Of a stretch of DNA of 5,779 nucleotides, positions 1 to 4,513 are shown piece by piece. The notes beneath the pieces were generated by a model that was not told the origin of the DNA, made no database searches, and saw only the letters and a list, made by a program, of their open reading frames with translations. Within the stretch, counting starts at the first letter, position 1. Every line of letters begins with the position of its first letter. This DNA is from Phycisphaerales bacterium. Its GTDB lineage: Bacteria > Planctomycetota > Phycisphaerae > Phycisphaerales > SM1A02. Both the position numbers and the translations under genes were made by a program. Location of the stretch: the NCBI GenBank assembly GCA_007125255.1, contig SLDM01000344.1, positions 1-5,779 of the forward strand, given 5' to 3'.

Positions 1-50
1 ACGACGAAGAGGAAGATGATGAAGGTGAATTCAAGCTCAAATGGGACTGA
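1..50 (+). CDS. 3' end of an unidentified protein with an acidic C-terminal tail (partial)
   Basis: The frame beginning at base 3 is open from the window edge and ends at TGA 48-50. Its last 15 residues read DEEEDDEGEFKLKWD, an acidic run followed by a short mixed end. Too little is visible to name a family. It is in the same frame as truD and stops 18 bases before the truD GTG, so the two genes are probably co-transcribed. Acidic tails of this kind occur on many unrelated bacterial proteins, so no function is proposed. The short length means a chance open frame cannot be excluded, although the close spacing on the same strand supports a real gene end. Confidence 0.55.
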   Translation, partial: DEEEDDEGEFKLKWD

Positions 51-68
51 TCGCCCCGGTGCCGGAAC

Positions 69-1337
69 GTGACCGTCGGGCAGCGGCATCTCGCGCAGGA
101 TCCCCTCCCGCAACGGTTCCTGACTGACGACCCCGGCGTGGGCGGCCGCATCAAGGAGCGGCCGGAGGATTTCCTTGTCGATGAACAGCCGCTCTACGAC
201 CTGACCGGCGAAGGGGAACATCTTTACCTGGGGGTTCAAACCACCAACGTCTCGCACGTGGAAATGCTGAGTTGCCTGCGCCGGCACTTCGGCGTGAAGG
301 AAAGTGCGATCGGCTACGCCGGGATGAAGGACAAGGTCGGCGTGACACGGCAGATGGTCTCGATTCATCTTCCGAAGGATCCGCCCGCGGTGGAACTGCC
401 GCACGCACGAATCAAGATCCTCTGGGTGGACCGGCATCGACACAAGCTGCGACGAGGCCATCTGCGCGGCAATCGCTTTTCCATCCGGATCCGGGCGGTC
501 GATCCGCTGAAAGCTCCCCTCGTCCAGCGCACGCTCCGGAAACTCGAGCGGACCGGGGTACCGACCTATTTCGGTTCCCAACGGTTCGGATACCGCCGCA
601 ACAATCACCTGCTCGGCATACACCTGCTCCGGCACGACTGGAACGCACTGCTGGATGAACTTCTGGGCGCGCGTGGCAGCCCCGCGCCTGAGTATCAGCA
701 GGATCGCCGCGAGCGGTACGACCGGGGTGACCATGACGGGGCGCACGAGCAGTGGACCGCATCGGATCGCGCCGAGCGCATGACCCTGCAGGTCCTGAAG
801 CGCGGTGGGTCACCGAAACAGGCGTGTTTCGCCGCCGGGCAGACCACCTGGTCATTCTGGATCAGCGCCCTGCAATCCGCCATCTTCAATCGGGTGCTGG
901 ATGAACGCATTCGCGACGGCACGCTCGGCACGCTGCTGGATGGCGATCGCGCATGGAAACACGATCGCCGGCGAACCTTCCCGATCACGCCCGATGAGCT
1001 TTCCACCGGCGAACTGACGGAGCGTCTGGCGAACTTCGAAGTTTCCCCTTCCGGGCCGCTCTGGGGAAAAAATATGGAGCGGGCGCAGGGTACGGTCGAT
1101 GCGGTCGAACGCCGCGCTCCGGAGGCGTTCGACCTGGCGCCGGAACTTCTCACCGACGGCGGCTACGCGCCGGAAGGCGCCCGGCGCCCTCTCCGTGAAT
1201 CGTTGACGAATCCGGAAGTCGATTCCGGTCTCGACGAGCACGGGCCCTACATACGCGTCGCCTTCGATCTTCCGCGCGGCATCTACGCCACCATCGTCCT
1301 GCGCGAGCTGATGAAAAATGACGGTATCGAGGATTGA
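69..1337 (+). CDS. truD: tRNA pseudouridine(13) synthase TruD
   Basis: TruD isomerises uridine 13 of certain tRNAs (tRNA-Glu in Escherichia coli) to pseudouridine in the cytoplasm. The 422-residue product has the family landmarks in order: the N-terminal GGRIKERPEDFLVDE (residues 25-39, with the conserved Phe at 35), the catalytic signature GYAGMKDKVGVTRQ (82-95, nucleophile Asp88), RGNRFSIRIR (133-142), YFGSQRFGYR (167-176), and the C-terminal GIYATIVLRELM (404-415). The stretch of about 190-395 is the variable TRUD insertion domain. The start is GTG 69; it is the only usual start codon after the in-frame TGA at 48-50, and later starts would remove conserved residues. No good Shine-Dalgarno precedes it. 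One oddity: the NxFG motif reads TYFG (Thr166), so the conserved Asn (E. coli N129) is absent. At 422 residues it is longer than E. coli TruD (349) but within the family range. The gene converges on the minus-strand glycosyltransferase. Confidence 0.96.
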   Translation: MTVGQRHLAQDPLPQRFLTDDPGVGGRIKERPEDFLVDEQPLYDLTGEGEHLYLGVQTTNVSHVEMLSCLRRHFGVKESAIGYAGMKDKVGVTRQMVSIHLPKDPPAVELPHARIKILWVDRHRHKLRRGHLRGNRFSIRIRAVDPLKAPLVQRTLRKLERTGVPTYFGSQRFGYRRNNHLLGIHLLRHDWNALLDELLGARGSPAPEYQQDRRERYDRGDHDGAHEQWTASDRAERMTLQVLKRGGSPKQACFAAGQTTWSFWISALQSAIFNRVLDERIRDGTLGTLLDGDRAWKHDRRRTFPITPDELSTGELTERLANFEVSPSGPLWGKNMERAQGTVDAVERRAPEAFDLAPELLTDGGYAPEGARRPLRESLTNPEVDSGLDEHGPYIRVAFDLPRGIYATIVLRELMKNDGIED

Positions 1338-1372
1338 TACGTTTTCCAGGTCAAATCCGGGCAAGCAGAGAA

Positions 1373-1657
1373 TTCACCGCAGAGGACGCGGAGAAGGGCG
1401 AAGGAGCGGAGAGTGATGAAGTAACGACGTGGGAGAATGAAGGAGCCATTCTGCACCTCTCCTCTGCGTGCCTTCGCTGAACTTTCCCATCCCTGCTGGC
1501 CCATCCCTGCTGGCCCATCCCTGCTGGCCCATCCCTGCTGGTCACTCAAAGCAGATTCCTGAAGCGCCCCCAAAGGCCGAGAGAGGTTGTTCACGCCAGC
1601 GAGTCTTCTCACCCTTCTCCGCGCCCTCTCCGCGTCCTCTGCGTCCTCCGAGGTGAA
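1373..1657. repeat. GA-rich inverted-repeat element flanking a tandem repeat
   Basis: In the gap between the convergent truD and glycosyltransferase genes, the plus strand reads TTCACCGC then AGAGGACGCGGAGA (1381-1394). The same 14 bases occur in inverted orientation at 1627-1640, again next to a TTCACC-type end (GGTGAA at 1652-1657). The arms are imperfect beyond this core: the right arm carries an extra GGAGGACGC unit. A third inverted GA-rich piece, AAGGCACGCAGAGGA, is on the minus strand at about 1460-1474. The whole looks like a non-coding, structured intergenic repeat of about 285 bp. Similar degenerate ACGCAGAGG-type repeats are, from my general knowledge, common in planctomycete and other environmental genomes; I cannot check copy number here. 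There is no transposase and I see no flanking target-site duplication. No credible gene lies in 1338-1727. Confidence 0.7.
1486..1541. repeat. Tandem repeat, four perfect copies of a 14-bp unit
   Basis: The unit CCCATCCCTGCTGG occurs four times without a mismatch at 1486-1499, 1500-1513, 1514-1527 and 1528-1541. The fourth copy is followed by TCACTC, so the array ends abruptly. It lies between the arms of the GA-rich inverted repeat. Perfect identity of all copies suggests recent expansion by slippage or unequal exchange, and the number of copies may vary between strains. Because 14 is not a multiple of three, open frames crossing it give a Gly/Trp/Gln- or Pro-rich pattern with a 42-base period. 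This explains several spurious open frames here. Confidence 0.95.
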
Positions 1658-1693
1658 ACTCCCTCACGCACGAAACTGAATCCGGGATTCGTA

Positions 1694-1713
1694 TGACCGG
1701 TCACCACCGGTCA
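1694..1713 (-). terminator. Strong hairpin 14 bases past the glycosyltransferase stop; candidate terminator
   Basis: TGACCGGT (1694-1701) and ACCGGTCA (1706-1713) form a perfect 8-bp stem with a 4-base loop. On the minus strand it begins 14 bases after the glycosyltransferase stop (TGA, 1728-1730), where a transcription end for the floA unit is expected. No run of T follows on either strand, so it is not a classical intrinsic terminator; it may act with Rho, protect the 3' end, or also serve truD readthrough from the other side. A second small odd palindrome, GAATCC-G-GGATTC, lies just beyond at 1678-1690. Confidence 0.45.
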
Positions 1714-1727
1714 AGAAGGGTCCTCGC

Positions 1728-2486
1728 TCACCCGGCGTCCGCCGGTCGAAACCGCTCCCGCGCTATGACGTACAGCGCCCGCAAGCCATCCACCCACCCG
1801 ATCTTCTTTCCCGCATCGATGCCGCGCGGATCGTACCGGACCGGCACTTCTTCCACGCGCGCCGAGAGCCGCGCGAGACCGGCCACGATCTGCGGCTCGA
1901 TGCCGAAGCGTTCCTCGGTCAGCGCCGGCCGCAACCGCCGCAGGAACGAGACGCGCATGAGCTTGTAGCAGCACTCCATATCGCTGACCCGGTAGCCGGT
2001 CATGAGGTTGCTGAGCTTCGTCAGAACGCCGTTGCCCAGCGCGTGAAGTCGCCGCTTCAGGCTGTGAACGGGAAAGTGCGGCCCCCAGCGCGTCCCGAGA
2101 ACCGCATCCGCGCGGTTCACCAGGAGCGGTTCCATCAGTGCGGGGTAGTCTTCCGGATCGTATTCAAGATCGGCATCCTGAATGATGACCAGATCATCAT
2201 CGGGAACATCGGGCGACTTGACGAGAACATCAAATCCGGTCCGCAGCGCCGCACCCTTGCCGCGATTCCGGACGTGGCGATGAAGTTCGACCGAACAACC
2301 CCTCTGCGTGAGTTCCTCGACCAGTTTCTCGGCATCCGCAAACGACGCGGCGCGGGAGTGGTCGTCAACCAGGATGATGCGCGGATGCCAGTTCTCCGGC
2401 AGCGAAACCGCAACAATGCGGTCGAGGCACGGGCGCAGTGTCTCCGGCTCATTGAAGACAGGAATGACGACATGCAGCGTGGGCAC
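1728..2486 (-). CDS. Family 2 glycosyltransferase, dolichol-phosphate mannose synthase-like
   Basis: This 252-residue protein is a GT-A fold glycosyltransferase of the DPM/DPG-synthase-like group of GT2, whose members move a sugar from a nucleotide sugar to a polyprenyl phosphate or a related acceptor at the inner face of the membrane. Visible motifs are VVIPVFNE (6-13), the nucleotide-binding VDDHS (40-44), NRGKGAALRTG (74-84), the metal-binding QDADLEYDPEDY (103-114, DxD at 104-106), SDMECCYKLMR (168-178) and RFGIEPQI (193-200), followed by GKKIGWVDGLRAL (226-238). No transmembrane segment is evident, so it is the soluble type without a C-terminal membrane anchor. The donor and acceptor cannot be read from the sequence. 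It starts at GTG 2486, which gives the conserved N-terminus directly; no Shine-Dalgarno is clear. Only 24 bases separate it from the floA stop, so it is probably translated from the floA transcript. It ends before a hairpin. Confidence 0.92.
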   Translation of the reverse strand: MPTLHVVIPVFNEPETLRPCLDRIVAVSLPENWHPRIILVDDHSRAASFADAEKLVEELTQRGCSVELHRHVRNRGKGAALRTGFDVLVKSPDVPDDDLVIIQDADLEYDPEDYPALMEPLLVNRADAVLGTRWGPHFPVHSLKRRLHALGNGVLTKLSNLMTGYRVSDMECCYKLMRVSFLRRLRPALTEERFGIEPQIVAGLARLSARVEEVPVRYDPRGIDAGKKIGWVDGLRALYVIARERFRPADAG

Positions 2487-2510
2487 GCGAGAATGCGAAG
2501 AAAAACAGGA

Positions 2511-3557
2511 TCAGGACGAGGACGATCGGCCGCTGTTGCTGCCGGACGATCCGCCTTCGCCGGAGATCGACTCCCGCATCGAGGTATCGGCCACGATGTT
2601 CTTCATGCGGTAGTAGTCCATGATGCCCATGTTGCCTTCGCGGAACGCTTCCGCCATCGCCTTGGGCACCTCGGCTTCGGCGAGCACGACCAGGGCGCGG
2701 TTCTTCTGCACCGCCGCCTTGTGCTCGGCTTCCTCGGCCACGGCCATCGCGCGACGCTTTTCCGCCTCGGCCTGGAAGCGCTTCTTGTCCGCCTCGGCCT
2801 GGTCGGCCTGCAGCTTCGCGCCGATGTTCTCACCGACGTCGATATCCGCGATGTCGATCGACAGGATCTCGAACGCCGTACCGGAGTCGAGTCCCTTGCC
2901 CAGCACGGTCTTGGAGATGTTGTCGGGATTCTCAAGCACCGCCAGGTGGCTCGAGGCCGAGCCGATGGTCGAGATGATCCCTTCACCGACGCGGGCGATG
3001 ATGGTTTCTTCCGTTGCACCACCGACCAGCCGGGCGATGTTGGTCCGCACGGTCACGCGGGCCTTGGCCTTGAGTTGAATACCGTCCTTGGCGACCGCGT
3101 CGATCGTCGTCTTGCCGGAGTTCGGACTCGGGCAATCGATCACCTTGGGGTCGACCGAGGTCTTGACCGCGTCGAGAATGTCGCGGCCGGCCAGATCGAT
3201 GGCGGTCGCCCGATCCCACGGCAGGTCGATCTTCGCCTTGTCCGCCGCGATCATCGCGCGGGTCACGTTGGTCACGCGGCCGCCGGCGAGATAGTGCGAC
3301 TCGAGCAGGTCGGTCGAGATCTCCAGCCCGGCCTTCTTCGCGCTGATCCGGTTGAAGACAATCTCCCGCGGCTGCACGCGCCGGAGCCGCATCATGATCA
3401 GGGAGATGAAGTTGACCCGCGCGCCGGAGAGCAACGCCTGCAGGTAGAGTGAGATGTACTGTGCTGCCACGACGATCAGAATCAGCAGCACAAAGCCGAC
3501 CACGGCCAGGATGCCGAGGATCAACGCGGTATTGGCGAGAACAAACTGATCGAACAT
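2511..3557 (-). CDS. floA: Flotillin-like protein FloA (SPFH family)
   Basis: FloA is an inner-membrane scaffold that assembles into oligomers in functional membrane microdomains. The 348-residue product has a hydrophobic N-terminal anchor (about 9-45), then [12 protein letters not shown] (56-67), [20 protein letters not shown] (74-93), [13 protein letters not shown] (119-131), [18 protein letters not shown] (163-180), [12 protein letters not shown] (183-194) and [20 protein letters not shown] (219-238). An Ala/Glu-rich coiled-coil region with EA repeats follows (about 250-305), then [17 protein letters not shown] (300-316). These match Bacillus subtilis FloA (YqfA) closely. Two differences stand out: about seven extra residues around 141-153 ([14 protein letters not shown]) and a Gly/Ser-rich tail (334-348). 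I chose ATG 3557 because a Shine-Dalgarno lies 6 bases upstream and the product then starts just before the anchor as in known FloA; the frame is open to an ATG at 3710 but that extension is Arg-rich and unlike the family. NfeD genes lie upstream and a glycosyltransferase downstream. Confidence 0.95.
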   Translation of the reverse strand: MFDQFVLANTALILGILAVVGFVLLILIVVAAQYISLYLQALLSGARVNFISLIMMRLRRVQPREIVFNRISAKKAGLEISTDLLESHYLAGGRVTNVTRAMIAADKAKIDLPWDRATAIDLAGRDILDAVKTSVDPKVIDCPSPNSGKTTIDAVAKDGIQLKAKARVTVRTNIARLVGGATEETIIARVGEGIISTIGSASSHLAVLENPDNISKTVLGKGLDSGTAFEILSIDIADIDVGENIGAKLQADQAEADKKRFQAEAEKRRAMAVAEEAEHKAAVQKNRALVVLAEAEVPKAMAEAFREGNMGIMDYYRMKNIVADTSMRESISGEGGSSGSNSGRSSSS

Positions 3558-3563
3558 GCGGAA

Positions 3564-3571
3564 CCTTTCCC
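3564..3571 (-). promoter_or_regulatory. Ribosome binding site of floA
   Basis: The minus strand reads GGGAAAGG, then TTCCGC, then ATG (3557-3555). The AAAGG part has 6-base spacing from the start codon. This is the best Shine-Dalgarno match among the starts examined in the window and decides for ATG 3557 against the upstream in-frame ATG at 3710. Confidence 0.7.
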
Positions 3572-3770
3572 GTGGGTGTTGCCCGAGGGGGAGAGAGAGA
3601 TCAGGCCGAATCCGGCGCCCGGGAGACGCGCGGTACCAAACCCGGCGGACCGGAAACGTAACCAGGCGTTCGCCGGAACACTGGCCGGCGATGCACCCGG
3701 AGATGCACATCGTAGCTTATCAGATTTTCCCCGGGTGGATCTTACGGGCGGCAACAGCTCATTACAGTTC

Positions 3771-3793
3771 GAGGGCACGAAGGCACGGAGGGG
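3771..3793. repeat. Short GA-rich repeat relic
   Basis: The plus strand reads GAGGGCACGAAGGCACGGAG followed by GGG, two imperfect copies of a GGCACGAAG/GGCACGGAG unit. It shares GAAGGCACG (3779-3787) with the minus strand of the repeat element in the other gap (1475-1467). It is probably a member or remnant of the same family of GA-rich intergenic repeats. Confidence 0.5.
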
Positions 3794-3859
3794 TTGACGA
3801 TGTCGCCGAGGGCGCTGGAACCCAGGGGGCCAGGCAAATCGCCGTCGCGCTACCCCTCG

Positions 3860-3907
3860 ATGCCCAGATGCCCAGATGCCCAGATGCCTTGATGCCTTGA
3901 TGCCTAC
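3860..3907. repeat. Tandem repeat of an 8-bp unit, five copies plus a degenerate sixth
   Basis: Three copies of ATGCCCAG (3860-3867, 3868-3875, 3876-3883) are followed by two of ATGCCTTG (3884-3891, 3892-3899) and a degenerate ATGCCTAC (3900-3907). The block structure, with one variant in each half, suggests successive expansions of two sister units. It lies between the short nfeD and floA, just beyond the hairpin that follows nfeD. On the minus strand it encodes a repetitive Gly/Ile/Ala/Ser/His pattern in one frame, which I take as an artefact. Confidence 0.92.
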
Positions 3908-3912
3908 CCCCC

Positions 3913-3935
3913 GAGACGGACCGAAACGCCGTCTC
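3913..3935 (-). terminator. Hairpin 14 bases past the short nfeD stop; candidate terminator
   Basis: GAGACGG (3913-3919) and CCGTCTC (3929-3935) form a 7-bp perfect stem with a 9-base loop. On the minus strand it begins 14 bases after the nfeD stop (TGA, 3950-3952). It is followed by a G-run, not a T-run, so intrinsic termination is doubtful. Its place before a long gap suggests full or partial termination, or a processing site, between the nfeD pair and floA. Confidence 0.35.
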
Positions 3936-3949
3936 ACCTGCCGTCCGGC

Positions 3950-4513
3950 TCAGGATTCGACCGGACGCACTTTGACCTGATTGTCATAGACGTCGGTCAC
4001 GATCACGCGGGTCCGGTCGCCGATCGCTCCATTCTCGGCCAGCGCATCGACCCGCTCGCCGTTGATCTTGACCACGCCCACCGGGCGCAGGGGGGTCACG
4101 GTCTGCCCCTCCGTGCCGATGAGCGCCCGGAGCTTCTCCAGTCGCTGGAGGCGGGCCTGCTGGGCCTGGGAGAGCGCTTCCTGGGGATCCTCGCGCACAC
4201 TCTCACTGCCCCCGAGGATCAGCTTCGAGGCGTAGGGGGAGTTGAACCAGAATTTGAACATTCCGTAGATCACCACCGGCGCGATGATCAGGTAAGCGAG
4301 CAACGCGATGACGCCGATGTTGGTGTCATAGACGAAGAATGCCGCGAGCGAACCGATGGCGGCGACGCCGGCCATGCCGCCGATGATCCCGCCGGAGGGG
4401 ATGAACAGTTCCATCGCCACGAGCACGACGGTCACCCCCACGAGCACGAACGCCCAGAAGAGCAGCGTCTGGTTGCCGGTTTCCGCGAGCACTGACGCAA
4501 GCATGAGATTCAT
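3950..4513 (-). CDS. Short NfeD family membrane protein (NfeD1b type)
   Basis: This 187-residue protein has the NfeD plan without the protease domain. Three hydrophobic segments are visible (about 17-38, 42-62 and 67-88), the first two joined by the family-typical ELFIPSGGIIGGMAG turn (35-49). A charged, Gln/Leu-rich helix follows (about 103-131), and then an OB-fold domain (about 132-187) with GTEGQTVTPLRPVGVVKING (133-152) and the final strand NQVKVRPV. Short NfeD proteins are thought to be membrane partners of SPFH proteins, the OB-fold being the likely contact; the exact role is not settled. The start ATG 4513 overlaps the stop of the long NfeD gene (ATGA), indicating translational coupling. 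A GGAGG site (minus strand, 4528-4524) lies 10 bases upstream. A second Met at codon 4 is a less likely start. Confidence 0.9.
   Translation of the reverse strand: MNLMLASVLAETGNQTLLFWAFVLVGVTVVLVAMELFIPSGGIIGGMAGVAAIGSLAAFFVYDTNIGVIALLAYLIIAPVVIYGMFKFWFNSPYASKLILGGSESVREDPQEALSQAQQARLQRLEKLRALIGTEGQTVTPLRPVGVVKINGERVDALAENGAIGDRTRVIVTDVYDNQVKVRPVES

Larger units (their letters stand above)
3558..3949 (-). promoter_or_regulatory. Non-coding gap upstream of floA; likely leader and internal promoter region
   Basis: These 392 bases separate short nfeD from floA, whereas the other minus-strand junctions are an overlap and a 24-base gap. The nfeD end carries a hairpin (3913-3935), then an 8-bp tandem repeat (3860-3907) and a GA-rich relic (3771-3793). 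Nearer floA the minus strand has an unusually AT-rich run, GGAAAATCTGATAAGC (3715-3730), in which GATAAG is a possible -10 element about 155 bases before the floA start; no good -35 box is properly spaced. I infer that floA and the glycosyltransferase can be transcribed from here. Open frames in the gap are composed of repeat sequence or Arg-rich low-complexity translation and I do not regard any as a gene. Confidence 0.4.

Noticed and set aside
1486..1541. The 14-bp array as a CRISPR
   Set aside because: Units are contiguous with no spacers and are too short for CRISPR repeats.
1283..1612. Minus-strand open frames across the truD-glycosyltransferase gap with repetitive Gly/Trp/Gln residues
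   Set aside because: The sequence is produced by the 14-bp tandem array and GA-rich arms, and one end overlaps truD. No conserved domain is visible.
1373..1657. The inverted-repeat element as an insertion sequence
   Set aside because: There is no transposase frame and no target-site duplication that I could see; the arms are degenerate GA-rich repeats.
2043..3452. Long plus-strand open frame of 469 codons opposite floA and the glycosyltransferase
   Set aside because: Its His/Arg/Asp/Gly-rich translation is typical of the antisense of GC-rich coding DNA, has no family motif, and overlaps two genes with clear conserved motifs.
3558..3710. N-terminal extension of floA to the in-frame ATG at 3710 (51 more residues)
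   Set aside because: The extension is Arg- and Pro-rich and unlike known FloA N-termini. A Shine-Dalgarno sits 6 bases before ATG 3557, and that start places the membrane anchor at the N-terminus as in the family.
3521..3937. Minus-strand open frame of 138 codons in the gap before floA
   Set aside because: It reads through the 8-bp tandem repeat and the floA leader and overlaps the floA start in another frame; the product is low-complexity.
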